Positions 38,839-49,640 of a DNA stretch of 64,000 bases are shown in pieces; the first letter of the stretch is position 1, and every line of letters starts with the position of its first letter. Below the pieces are notes generated by a model that made no database searches, was not told the DNA's origin, and saw nothing but the letters and a program-made list of their open reading frames with translations. The translations under genes were made by a program, and so were the position numbers. The stretch is taken from contig CM020619.1 in the NCBI GenBank assembly GCA_009829735.1, positions 7,864,375-7,928,374 of the forward strand, given 5' to 3'. The stretch comes from Pyropia yezoensis (taxonomy: Eukaryota; Rhodophyta; Bangiophyceae; Bangiales; Bangiaceae).

Positions 38839-39840
38839 TCACACCCACGGAGAACAGAGGCTCGCTGGCCGCACCTACCGCCCGCGCCAACAGCCAGCCG
38901 ACCAACAACGACGACCCCGACGCCATCGGCCACCCCCACGCAGACCGCAGCCGAGACGCCGTCGGAAACCCGGATGGCGGGGGGCCCCCCAGACAGCCGG
39001 GGAAGATGCCGACGACCTGCCGATGACCGGCTCACGACTGGCTATCACAGCAGTTTCTTGTGCTGACCAGGACACAAATTACGATTGCCAGGCGCGACCT
39101 ACGCCGCGCAGTAGTCCGACTTCAACCTACAAGTACAGCCGCTGGTCCTTCGCACGCGCTTCGCGCGTATATGACTGTCCGCCCTTTTTCTCCCGCCACA
39201 GGGAGCGATCCGCGCGTCGTCTCAGTTGCTCGTTGTTTCTCTTTTCTATCCCGTGCGCGCCTCGACGGCGCGCGTCCATCAACACTGTGGCGGTGGCTTG
39301 TGGTACGTTACAGCCGAGCCTGCTCGGCACGCCTGCTCACGATGTGCACGAGAGGGGAACCGGAGAGCTCGCTACCTGCTACACGGCGCGCGCGGGGTGA
39401 TCGAGCGTACTTGTGTTGCCCATGTACGACGTATGCATGGAGCCGGCGTGCTGTGCAACGGCCTGTCGCTCCGATTGACAGTCGGAAGATTTTCGCCGTC
39501 GGCTCGCTCCTCTCCCTCCCCCCAGGTGCGCAAGCCAGTCGCGGTCATCCCCCCGCCTCGCTGTCGACCGCGACGTTGCCCACCCACCCCCACTGCGAGC
39601 CCCCCTCCCCCCGTTGACTACGGGTACATTGCAGTCCGGCACTCCTGCTGTCTGGCGTACCCACACTTCCCACCGCATCCCACTTCCCCGGCGACCCTGT
39701 GGACTGCTAGCTTGTCCCATCTGGTCGGAGGACCTGGCCCTCTCAATCGCTGCTCGTTTTTCTGGCCTGCCGCCCCCCCCCCCCCCCCCCCTATCACTCG
39801 GCCCATATGTTTGCCCCTACCGATCCCCTCATCATACGTC
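38839..39840. promoter_or_regulatory. Upstream region of the PIF1 helicase gene
   Basis: About 1 kb before the helicase ATG. A run of 19 C lies at 39773-39791, about 50 bp before the start. The helicase frame is open back to 39226, but that part has no PIF1 similarity and the ATG at 39841 begins right at the conserved helicase start. No other gene is seen. Confidence 0.45.
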
Positions 39841-41297
39841 ATGTCTTTTGACCTGGACGAGTCCCAGCAGCATGCGTGGGAGCTCTTCATGGCGCGGAAG
39901 AACGTTGCCCTCGTCGGTCGCGCTGGTAGCGGCAAGTCAACAGTCATGGCGCGCGCCATCACCCATGCTCGTCGCGTTCACGGAGCCGGCTGCGTCGGGG
40001 TGATGGCCTGGATGACGCATGCTGCAAACCTCATTGGGGGCACCACCTTCCACAAGTTTTTGTGCATCGGCATCGCGGAGCTGCCGAAGGACGTCATCCT
40101 CAACAAGGTGCTCGCAAGCTGTGTTACTCGTGCCAGAATCAAGGCCACGAAAGTTATTTTTATCGACGAGCTTCCAACCTTCCCGGCGCGCTGGCTGGCA
40201 GTTTTAGAGTACTTGGTGCGGCAGCTGGCACCAGCTCACAACCAGTGGTTGCCTTGGGGCGGTGTGCAAGTAGTTGGTACGTGCTCGGCATCTGGGGAAC
40301 GGCTTCGTCTGCGGGGTCGGCGAGGTGGGTGTTGGGTGTTGCACTGCTCTGCTTTGTTCGCTTTGGTCATCTCCGTGGTGGATGGCCATCGAAGCATGCG
40401 TCTGACTCGCCCTCGTTGCGTGCTTCTCGATGTGCAGTTGGTGGCGACGTGCTGCAGCTGGGGCCTGTCATGAAGGCACAAGCACGACTGGAGTCTCCTG
40501 TGTATGGGGCGCGCACGTTCAGGGAGTCTTTTCTTTCGCGGTATGGGGCGCTTGTGTGCCTCCGCGGGTCCCACCGTCAATGTTCCTCGGGGTGGTTTGC
40601 CCAGTGTCTGGACCGCATCCGGACCGGCACGTTCACAGATGGGGACCTGTCTGTCCTGAACGCCACGTCCCAAGGTGTCTCGGACGAAATGTGGAGCTCG
40701 CGAACGCAGCTGAGAGCGCTGGTCAAGGACGTCAATGCCGTCAACCGGAAGAGGCTCGAGGCACTTTCGGGACCATCGGCGGTATACGCCTGCCATGACA
40801 AGGTCTACGTCACCCACGTGCTGAGGCGCGAGACGGCGACCAAGGCGTTGCAGGACGTGGCGCCTGCCTCCGTCGCTGTGAAGGAGCTTGCCGTCGTCAT
40901 TCTCACTCGCGCCGTCGACGGGGTTCCATCTGGCACTCAGGGGGTGGTGACCAAGTGTGGCCGCGACTACGTTGCGTGTTTGTTTGACAGTCGAGTGGTG
41001 GTTGTCTCGTACGTCCAGTTTGACGTCGTTGACAACGTCAACACACTTTTGGCGTCGCGCAGCGCCATCCCTCTCCTGCTTGCGTGGGCAATAACTATCC
41101 ATCGTGCCCAGGGCACGAGCCTGAACTCGCTCGCCATCGATTTCGCCACGCTCTCGTGGAGAGCGCCGGGTTTGGTCTACTCGGGCATCTCGCGCTGTCG
41201 TCTTTTTGAGAACCTTTACGTGCGGGGTTTACGTCGCGAGCACATTCGTGTTTGCCCCGAGGCGCTGGAATTCTGTTCACTGTCTGCCCATGAGTAG
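39841..41297 (+). CDS. PIF1-family DNA helicase, one intron
   Basis: Two exons, 39841-40276 and 40438-41297, splice in frame to 431 residues. The donor is GTACGT and the acceptor is tgtgcAG. PIF1 helicases unwind DNA 5' to 3'. Motifs: LDESQQHAWELFMARKNVAL, I GRAGSGKST (about 27), II VIFIDELPTFPA (about 105), III QVVVGGDVLQLGPV formed exactly across the splice, then the C-terminal blocks IHRAQGTSLNSLAIDF and VYSGISRCRLFENL. The spliced protein has a full motif set. It is shorter than cellular PIF1 and lacks extra domains, like helicases carried by mobile elements, and it sits among such DNA. A Helitron Rep domain was not found. It converges on the orphan 654-residue ORF. Confidence 0.8.
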
Positions 41298-41985
41298 CAC
41301 GTCCGTTAGCTGCAGCATGTTGTTATTTGGGTGAGATGATCACGTGTGCTTGGCCTCAAACACGACCACTCTTGGCAACCCCCCTGCTCTGCGCATCTTT
41401 TTGTCCCCGTTGCAAACATCATGCAAGAAACGCATGAACGCTACCAGCACGTCAACACCCTACAACATTGCGCACACGATACCACTCAAGCGGATATAAA
41501 GCGGGCATCCTAAAGTAGAAAAGACCGCACTGCGCCCTGCTCGATGCTTGCAGCCTCTCTCATGGTGCTCGGGAGAACGAGGTCAGAAAAATGATGCTTC
41601 CTGTACTTCTTGTATGCGCTGCTCTCGTACAGTGTGCTGGTAAAAGGATAGTCCGCGTCCGCCTGGTCAGCAGCATGCTGTACATTGAACAGCTCGACGC
41701 ATGGCATATGCAACTTCAGTTGCGCTCGTCGCCCCTCAGCGCTCATGCCTGGGCCTGTCATACAGTCCGGATCACCAGCCCGCCAGACGCACCCTGTACC
41801 CAGACACACAGCCCCCTGTTCTTCAGGGGGTCTGTCAAAGAGACGAGGTCGGGGTCTACAGGCAGAGGCAGAAGCACGGGAGCACGTCTCCATGAGAGTC
41901 GTTGTCAGTCACCCCGGAAATGAGCCAAGCAGTAACTGGCGGAACGGTACGTCAACAAGCGCACGCACACGCACTGGCACACCAA
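41298..41985. other. Spacer between convergent genes of the accessory region
   Basis: Lower in GC than its surroundings. It holds a TATA-like gatataaag at 41493-41501. Open frames up to 127 codons on both strands show no domain. Confidence 0.4.
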
Positions 41986-43950
41986 TCAATGCATGAAACA
42001 ACACGCGTATACGAACCCAATGGAGGCCACAGGCCACAGCAGCTTGTATGAACGTCCAATAGCGCTGAGGGGAACAGGGCAGTCGGACGGGTAGCCCTTC
42101 TCCAAGCAAAAAGCAGGGTCCTGGCCAAAAGCGTACTTGACGCCATGACAACCAGCAGCCACAGAGCGCAAGAAGCCAGCGACCAAGGATACCGGAATGG
42201 GCGCCGAGTGGTAATCTGTGAACTCGGGGTGCAGCTCTGCTGTCGCGACGACGCGTCCGTCTTGCAGCAAATCCCGGGCACCCAGCTGCGAGACAATCAT
42301 GTCACAGGCGTACCTCTCACCAGCACCGGGTCCGAGCGCGGAGGCCCCGGCTGTCGAGCCGCCCGGAAGCTGCGCGGTGGCAGAGCCCTGCGCGAGCACA
42401 GCGGCGGCACCACCCGCAGTCGTGACCGCAGGCAATCGCGGGGTGGCAGAGAGTTCCACAGCAGCGGCGGCGGCACGTCCCGCGGTCGCGTCCGTCGTCG
42501 CAGCGCCCTGGCTCGCTGCTCGCTTGCCGGATCCTCCTGCTCCCGGTCGTACGGGGTCAACCGCTGCGCCAGCGGCACCACCCCCTCCTCCGTCCGTCTC
42601 AACCGACGGCCGAGCCCTCTTTTTGCCTATTCCACCAGCGTTCCCAGCGGGAGCCCCCCCTGCACCTTCCGCAGGGGCTCTGGCGCCTTCAGAAAACATG
42701 AACAGGACCCAAACAAAGAAAGGATCACGGAGGTTCTTCATGGCCAGGATGACGGCAAGGGTACCTGTGATGCTCCTCTTGCTCATGTTCAAAAATTGGG
42801 GGCCGTCCTCCACCAACACTCGCCCTCCAGGCATTACCAGAGTCACCTCCATGTTGCGGACGGCTTCTGGTGTCAGCTGCTTGAATGAGTGGTTGACCTT
42901 GGCTTTCCAGGACTCCTCTGGGCGCGTCCGCTTGACCACGACGTCCACAACACACTTGTACAGGTCCGAGAAGTCGTCAAAGTTGGCCCTGACCGATGCG
43001 GCCTTGTTTGCCTTGCCCAACTCTGCCAGCGTCATCTCCACCTCCGCAACGGGAACGCGCAATTTTTTTCTCGGGGCCGGAGGGGGGTCGCGCATGGCAG
43101 ATCCTCGGCCGGATGGCATCAATGTGCGCGGAGGAAGCGCGACGAGGCCCGGAAGTACAAAGTCGCTCGCGAGGGTGTACCGAGATATTGTTGCCTGTGG
43201 GGAAGAAGATGGCCGTGGTGCGAGGGCAGAACGACCCCGGGGCTGGCTGGCAGATGGGGATGCCCCACGAATCAAGTTGTCACCTGCCGCCACGCCGTCA
43301 CCACCGGTTCGTGCCTGGGAAGGACCCGGTTGACCACGCTCACTCTCCGTACCGACGCGAAGGGTGCCAGCGGAGCCATCGGCGACAGGGCCCGGCACGC
43401 TTGCAAGCAGCTCATCATTGCCCGGCTGATCGCCATCCAGTGGCGTCGCACCGTTCCGAAGCCCCTGCTCGCCCTCTTCAGTGGCGTGCAACGCATCCCA
43501 GTTTTCATCCAGGTCTCCCAGGCCGCCCAGGTCGTCAAAGTTGACGTCGTCGGCGCTCGGCAGCATGTCCCCTGCAGAGTTGGGGCGCTCGGCGCCCGCA
43601 GTCGCCGATGGAGGTGTTAGGCGCGAAGAGCCCGGCGCACACGTGCGCCGGTCAACAGCCAGCTGCTGAAACGCGCAGGTAATGCTGTCGACACCGACGG
43701 CTATCTGGGCCTCCGTCTGCGCCGATACCTGCATTGGCGTCCCTTTGTCCAGGTACCCAGACCCAAAGAGAAGCACCCCACCTTGTCCGTTCACGCGACA
43801 CATCGTCACGGTGAGCAGCACGTCTCCATCGGTGCACTCCTGCACCTTGACACACGTCTCTTGGAGGATGCGCGCGAGGTAGACGAATGCGCCGGAAGAA
43901 GGAATACCCAGGGTGCTTGCAGCTGCGGCACACGAAGGCAAGTGGTCCAT
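41986..43950 (-). CDS. Orphan 654-residue protein
   Basis: Not recognised. The frame is open for 654 codons with a balanced amino-acid mix outside two Ala/Pro/Gly tracts, which is unusual among chance frames in this window. An N-terminal part (1-105) includes FVYLARILQETCVKVQE. An acidic linker has DDVNFDDLGGLGDLDENWDA. A Lys/Arg helix-rich middle (about 300-420) has RKKLRVPVAEVEMTLAELGK and EESWKAKVNHSFKQLTPEAV, ending in a hydrophobic DPFFVWVLFMFSEG. The C-terminal 105 residues include HGVKYAFGQDPAFCLEKGYP. No signal peptide is apparent. It lies tail to tail with the PIF1 helicase and between other mobile-looking genes, so it may belong to the same element. Confidence 0.5.
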   Translation of the reverse strand: MDHLPSCAAAASTLGIPSSGAFVYLARILQETCVKVQECTDGDVLLTVTMCRVNGQGGVLLFGSGYLDKGTPMQVSAQTEAQIAVGVDSITCAFQQLAVDRRTCAPGSSRLTPPSATAGAERPNSAGDMLPSADDVNFDDLGGLGDLDENWDALHATEEGEQGLRNGATPLDGDQPGNDELLASVPGPVADGSAGTLRVGTESERGQPGPSQARTGGDGVAAGDNLIRGASPSASQPRGRSALAPRPSSSPQATISRYTLASDFVLPGLVALPPRTLMPSGRGSAMRDPPPAPRKKLRVPVAEVEMTLAELGKANKAASVRANFDDFSDLYKCVVDVVVKRTRPEESWKAKVNHSFKQLTPEAVRNMEVTLVMPGGRVLVEDGPQFLNMSKRSITGTLAVILAMKNLRDPFFVWVLFMFSEGARAPAEGAGGAPAGNAGGIGKKRARPSVETDGGGGGAAGAAVDPVRPGAGGSGKRAASQGAATTDATAGRAAAAAVELSATPRLPAVTTAGGAAAVLAQGSATAQLPGGSTAGASALGPGAGERYACDMIVSQLGARDLLQDGRVVATAELHPEFTDYHSAPIPVSLVAGFLRSVAAGCHGVKYAFGQDPAFCLEKGYPSDCPVPLSAIGRSYKLLWPVASIGFVYACCFMH

Positions 43951-44213
43951 GGCCGCCGAGGAAGAAGTCCGGCCACACGATGAGGAGGGGCGGCTGGCGG
44001 CCCGGCAGCAACAGCGAATCCACCGGCGGGAACGTCGCCGGGGCGGACGGGCAGCCGCACCACAGTAACGTCACAAGGGCAAGAGGATTGCAGGCGTAGT
44101 AAGAACAGCTCCACGTAGACGTCAGCGGCTGCGCCTGCGGGAGAGGAGTGGGGGCGGCGGAGCAGTCGCGGCCGCGCCACGGTACGGGGTACAGGGGGTG
44201 GGACGGCGTCACC

Positions 44214-44655
44214 CGAGCAGCGACCCCGCCGGCGGGAGCGGGGCAGCGGCGGTAGACGAGCCGCCGCAGCGCCGCAGCGCGGGGGGGCGGCCGGTGCCGC
44301 CGCGACAGCGGTCCCCATGGTGCGCGGGGTTGCGGCGGTGGGACAGCCGTGACCGCGTCGCAGCAGTGGCCCCACCGCCGGTAGCGCGACGATGACAGCG
44401 GAGCAGCTGCTGGCACGCCGCCGCAGCAGACCGACCAGCGAGAGCAGTGCGAGTGCAGCGGAGCCGCCGCGGTAGAGCCACTGCAGCCGCTGCGCCGCCG
44501 GAAGTGGGGCGGGGGCAGTAGGGCAGCCGCGGCAGCCCCGCAGCGCGGCGGGGCGGCCGGCGCCGCCCAAGCAGCGGCCCTGCCGGCGGGAGCGGGGCGG
44601 CGGCGGTAGGCGAGCCGCGGCTGTGCCGCAGCGCGGGGGGGCGGCCGGCACCGCC
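44214..44655. repeat. Duplicated block of about 90 bp
   Basis: Bases about 44214-44300 and 44571-44655 are diverged copies. Both run through ccggcgggagcggggc, ggcggtag, gagccgc and gccgcagcgcgggggggcgg in the same order. A shorter third copy of the first part follows at about 44660. Confidence 0.65.
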
Positions 44656-44760
44656 CCAGGAGCGGCGCCGCAGGCGGGAGCGGGGCGGGGGCGGTGGCCG
44701 ATGGTCGCCAAAGAGGGGACCGAAGCCGCGACGTCAGCGTGACGCGCTGCCGACCACCGC

Positions 44761-44810
44761 CGGGGGAAGCGGATCGCGAGACGCCCGGGGGAAGCGGATC
44801 GCGAGACGCC
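44761..44810. repeat. 25-bp perfect tandem pair
   Basis: Two identical adjacent copies of a 25-bp unit beginning cgggggaagcggatcgcgag, with a third starting but diverging at once. Confidence 0.9.
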
Positions 44811-45086
44811 CGTGGGGGGTGGATCGCCGCCGGAGGGTGGGTGGACCGATCGCCGCTACATGTCGTCGCCGGGGGGGTCCCTGGAGCCCGCTGTGGCGGG
44901 GTTGCTAGTAGGCGCCGGCGTGACACGTTAGGCTCACGCCAGCTGTCAGCACCTCTCGTCGACCAGTAGATTCGAGCCACGAAGCCTTCGAACGGGTGCC
45001 AGGTGTCGAAGGGTTCGTTCGAAGGCTGCCATTATCCCAGTTGGGGGATGCGGTGCGGCGGCCGAGATCATCGCATGATCCGGGTC

Positions 45087-45138
45087 GCGCATGGTCGCGG
45101 AGATTGCGCGCATGGTCGCGGAGATTGCGCGCATGGGA
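45087..45138. repeat. 21-bp tandem repeat, 2.5 copies
   Basis: Two exact copies of a 21-bp unit beginning gcgcatggtcgcggagattg, followed by the first eight bases of a third copy. Confidence 0.9.
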
Positions 45139-45959
45139 TGGAAAGGAAGGCGTGCATGGGGCACGTAGGTCTGTATCCAAGATAAGCACGCCCCTGTTCC
45201 TGCAGCAGGCCATGAGGGGGCCTATAATAAGTAGAGGCCCACAATGGCAGATGGTGGCTGGAACGTTTGCTTCTGTTCGACGTATTTAGTGTCCGGACCA
45301 CCCCCGCCCAGGCCAATGGAACAGTGTCTGAACAGACACCGCAAACGCCGCTCGTTGATGTCCCCGGGCATTTTCTGTATAGAGAAGCACGATAGGCGAG
45401 CACGACACCGAATAGATTAACCTCAATACTTCTCGGTCGGCGTTAAGAATCGCGTGTGGGCCATACATACATTGAGTCTCAGCCATTACGTGAAGCGATA
45501 GGAAATACGCTTTTTCCTGGACATTCTGGCCGACGATTACGGAGATAAACGATGCGAGCGTCTCCCCCCTCCCGTCAAGGCCACACCCCGTCCTCCTGCC
45601 CCCGGTGGCATGAGCCGCGAGACCACCGGCATCCTCTCAACCCCAGACCCTATCATCCTGAGCGCCCGAGTCCCGGCGTTTGTGCTTCCCGGCGCACCGC
45701 TGTCGTTTGCGCGCTTCCCGCCCTCGGCTGCGGTCACCTGTTGCCATAGCAGCGGAGCGCGCTCATCCTCAGCTCTGATCCCGAGATGGAAGTTGCCCAA
45801 GGGTCGGGACGGGCGTTGCCTGTCGTGGTCTACGAGCTGCGTTCATGAGCGGCCTAGTGCGTGCTCCTCCTCTGTGCCTGCGGGCATGGTCATGCGTTTG
45901 GGGCGACCAGGTGGTGCGCTTCCCATTTTAAAGGAGCTCGGTGCCCGCCGGCAAGACGG

Positions 45960-47400
45960 GCTCCCTCCACAAGCCGACGACATGTTTTCGCCGACCCCGC
46001 CGATGGACCTGGAGGTGCAGTCCACGGAGCGTGAGGTTGGGCAGCTGTGGTCGGCTGTGTATGACGTGCGGCGTGGCCAGTTTCTTTAGAGACGGATCCG
46101 TCCGCCCCCGACCGCCCGACTCAAGGTGCGGCAGAGCTATACGAAGTCGGTGCGTTGCTCGGCACTGTACGTGCGCGCATCGGGCGGTGGCGGCAAGACG
46201 GAGACGGTGCGGCAGTTCATCAACCTGAAGGACGACAGTGATGTGGTGCCGCCGCAGGCCCAGCGACTTGCGAGTGAGTCCCAGATTTACGCTCTCAACT
46301 TCAATGGCATTTGTGCGGTGGAACCTGCGATGAAGGACGTCTTCATGAAGGGCTCCTCTGCCTACTTGCCCCTGTTCCTGCACATGCTCTACCTCGAGCG
46401 TGCGGACTTCAACTCGTGCAGCTGGGCAGCCTTCTGTACGGCCTGCGTCGAGGCGCATGATGTCGGGGCGCTCTCATCATCCGCGGCTGTTAAGGAGGTG
46501 AAGGAGCTCCTGGCCTACCGGCGTGGCCACCCAGGAGCTCCTGTGCTCCTGGTTGTGGACGAGCTGCTCAAGTGCAACAACCTCAAGACCCCCAAGGGGT
46601 GAGAGGAGAGCGTCGTGGCGGGCAAGTACCGGTCGCTGTTGTGCTGCTTGCTGGATGTCGAGCTCGCACACGTCATCTTCGCCACGCTCAGGTACCAGTT
46701 CGTGGCGGACGAGCGCACGGGCTCCAACCGTCGAGTGGTGATGGGCACTTTGCTCTCCAACTTTCGATGGAGGACGTCGTGGCCCTGCTCGACGATACCT
46801 GGACCACCCCGGAGTACTTCGAGCTGCTGCAGTCACTGGCCTCTCTGACCGGGGGCCAACGCCGGATTGTGTCGGAGCTGTATGAAGCCATCCGGCTCTG
46901 CAAGAAGGGCGCCACTGTCAAGGGGCTGATCCATGACTGTGGCGCTCAAGTTGCTCTCAAGCCGACGAGCACGCCTGCGCTAGGGCGAGACAAGGACTAC
47001 ACGGAGGCGGTGTTGCGGGTGCTGCTGCTGAACAAAGCGGTGTCCGTTACGGGGACGCTCGTCAAGGTCAGCCGTGGTGCCAAGGGCGTCCTGACGGAGC
47101 CAGTTCGTCGACAGCCGTCTGATGACGGCACTACCCCATACTACACCTTTGACGAGCTGGCCTCCTGGTTCAGCCTCTTCTTGCACGAGCTGGACAGAGA
47201 GGACGTTGCGGTGCTGGAGACCGCGGCGGACACCGACGGCGCCGCCGCCGCCCTCCTGCGGTCCATCGAGCTTGCCATCGCGAATGGGGGCACCAAGTAC
47301 CCGTATCTGGCGCAGCTGGTGGAGGAGGACCCGGCCAAGGCCCTCCGGCTGATGCGGGTGGGCATCCGCAACATGCGGACGGGGCTGGGGCTGGGGCCTT
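45960..47400 (+). pseudogene. Broken P-loop NTPase, RHS/Crinkler-like
   Basis: The remains of an ATPase-like gene. A short lead REVGQLWSAVYDVRRG is followed by ALYVRASGGGGKTETVRQF with a Gly-rich Walker A-like loop. A hydrophobic Walker B-like strand VLLVVDELLKCNN comes next, then HVIFATLRYQF and a balanced helical tail with DDTWTTPEYFELLQSL and VEEDPAKALRLMRVG. The P-loop, VDEL strand and following block are arranged as in the NTPase part of retrotransposon-hot-spot (RHS) and Crinkler-like proteins. That assignment is by pattern only. The locus looks broken, with a few (about three) interruptions, so it is treated as a fossil. Confidence 0.45.
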
Positions 47401-47514
47401 GTGATGGCGCCGCTGCCGTCGCCGGAGGCGGGGGGAGGTTGGGTGTGGGTGGGGGCGGTGGCGAGGGGGCGGCTCCGCCCCCCTCCCCCCCCCCCCTGGG
47501 GCCCGCCCGCCCCG

Positions 47515-48022
47515 GCCGCCCCGACGCACTCCGCCAGCTGTGTTCCGCCAACTGCGCGGTGGCAGAAGTATACTTGGCCCTGGTCGAGGCGGAAGGGGAG
47601 CACGAAGGCGGCGGGGCGCCCGCGGCCGCGGCGCACGACGCGGCGACCGCGGCGCCGCCGGGACAGCGACCGCCCTGGGCGGCCGCCTCGGGGCGGTGCG
47701 AGTGGAGGCAGCGCTGGGGGTGGCCCACCTGCGGCTGTCCCGGGGGCGCCGCGAAGAGGCCAAGGAGGTGATGCGGGGGGGGTTTGAGGCGCTTGTGGCG
47801 GGCGTTTCCGCCGCCCGCGCCGCGTCTGACGCGGCCGCGTTGGGGGCGCCCCCACCCGGCGCGCTGGCGCCACGCGTGGGGGGGGATGAGGGGGCGATGG
47901 CGGGGCCGCCGACTGGGGCCACGCTGTGGACCTCCCGTGGGGGGTGGGGGGCAGGGGGGGGGGGGGGGGGGGGGGGGGGGGAGGGGTGGGGGGCGCCGCC
48001 CCTCGCACGCGCCCGGCGGTAG
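47515..48022 (+). pseudogene. TPR-like gene fragment
   Basis: Two neighbouring stretches in different frames look like helical repeat protein: ALRQLCSANCAVAEVYLALV (47527 on) and VEAALGVAHLRLSRGRREEA (from about 47700), followed by MRGGFEALVAGVSAARAASD. The spacing suggests one TPR-like protein such as a ribosomal-protein assembly chaperone of the ACL4 kind. That is a guess from pattern. There is no good GTRCGT donor between the stretches, so a decayed fragment is more likely than an intron. Confidence 0.3.
47954..47981. repeat. G28 homopolymer
   Basis: An unbroken run of about 28 G, the longest homopolymer in the window. The flanks are G-rich too. Confidence 0.85.
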
Positions 48023-49640
48023 GCCCGCCCGTCCCGGCGGAGGCGGGGGAGGGCGCCTCGGTGGCTTTCGACGGCGGGGTATGCGGCGGCGCCCCCAGCG
48101 GGGCGAGCGCCTGGCGGTCGGCCTGCCCATCCCGGCAGGGGGGGGGGAGGGCCCCCCCGCGGCCGCCGCCGGCGGGGTCGACGGCGGCGGCGGCGCTCTT
48201 ACTGGAGGGGGGAGTACGTGGCTGGGGGGGGGTTCGCCTTCACCCAAGCGGCCCCGTCAGGCGGGGGGGGTGTGGGCGGGTGGCCAGAGGGGAGGGAGGG
48301 ACGGGGGGCGACGCACCCGCTCCTCTTCCGCCTGCCCTCGTCGCCGGCGCCGCATGGCGCTCGCCGCATGGCGCCGCGGATGGGCCGCCCCCGCCGGGCG
48401 TCGTCCCGCCCTTAGTGGGGTGTGGACACCACTGAGTGAGGGGGGGGGGCATGGCTTGCGCCCGTTGGGTTGGGAGGGCGGGGTCGCACCCGCCGCTGCG
48501 GCGGTGGGCACCTGGGGGGTCGCCTTCCCGGCGGCGGCGGCGGGGGCCCGCGTCGGAGGCCCCCCCGCGCAGCCGGCGGCGGCCTGGGGGGGCGGCGTCC
48601 CCCCGGCGGCGGCCTGGGCGGGCGGCGTCCCCGCGGCGGCGGCGGGACCCCGGGGGGGCCCCAACCGTGACGCTGACGGCGGCGGCGGCGGCGTGCCGGT
48701 CGACGCGGAGAGGGTTGGGGTCCGTTGGGAGCGGTGTCCCCCCGGGCGGGGAGGCGCGGTTGGTGCCGGCGGCGCGCCCGCCGCGGAGGTTGGGGACGGC
48801 ACCGATGCTGCCCGAGACTGTGCCGTGTTTGAGGCGCAAGTCGGCTGATTTCATTTTTGGGACGGGAGTGGGCGGCGGCTCAGCTGTCTGCTGACCCTCT
48901 CGCTGCGGCCGATGCGGCGGCGGCGGCCGCGGCGGCGCCCAGGGCGCGCGTGCCGGCTGGTGGGTCGGCGACCGCTGGAGGGGAGGGCGGCCCGGCCGAC
49001 CACGCCGGGTTTGGGCCTGGCGACAGCCCGCCTTTGGGCGGCACGCACGCCCCCCCGGCCGTCTTGGCGGCAGCGGGAGCGGCACTGGCGGCTGCGCCGC
49101 CGGCGGTGCCTGCGGCGGCGCCGGCGGCCGCGCCCACGACCGCCATGTCGGCGCCACCCCCCGGCGTGCCCTCCCCTGCTGCGTGCCAACGGCCCCCGCC
49201 CACGGCCGACCCTGTGCCACGCGCGGCGGCCGGCGGCGGCCCTGACGGGGCAGCCCCCACGGTGGGGGCGTGCGCACCCGTGGCGCGCCTGTCGCCGCTG
49301 TTTGCGCCTCGGACGGCGTGGCCCGCGGCGACTGCGGTGGGGGCGGCAGCGTCGGGGGCAACGGCAGAGCCGGGTGCCGCCGCCACCAGAGCGCCTCCGC
49401 TGTGCGCTGTGCCGCCGGCACTGGCAGTTCCGCCATGGCCGCCGCACGCAGCGTCGGCTGTGGCCAACGCCGCGGGGAGCGCACGTGCAGCGTCGGCGGC
49501 GGCGGCGGGCCACGGCGGGCGGCTCGGCAGTGCCGGGCTGGCGGCCCTTGACGGGGAGACCGTGAATGCCAGCCAGGCAACTGACGAGGCCATCGCCTCC
49601 CCGGTGCCGGGTGGCACGTCGGGGGTGGGGCGTCCGGCAA
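48023..49640. other. GC-extreme region without a supported gene
   Basis: Long frames are open in nearly all six directions and all read as Gly, Pro, Ala and Arg. No domain is visible. Compositional bias is enough to explain the open frames. Confidence 0.4.

Larger units (their letters stand above)
43951..45939. other. Repeat-bearing spacer in the accessory region
   Basis: No gene is claimed. The GC-rich first half holds duplicated blocks and a 25-bp tandem pair; 45087-45138 holds a 21-bp tandem. From about 45180 to 45560 GC drops. Large frames on both strands (for example 43652-44980 minus) are Pro/Ala/Arg strings. Confidence 0.4.

Noticed and set aside
39226-39840. N-terminal extension of the PIF1 frame.
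   Set aside because: The extension crosses a C19 run and has no helicase similarity; the ATG at 39841 starts at the conserved helicase N-terminus.
43652-44980. 442-codon minus-strand frame rich in Pro, Arg and Ala.
   Set aside because: Overlaps the start of the orphan 654-residue frame and matches duplicated GC-rich repeats; no domain.
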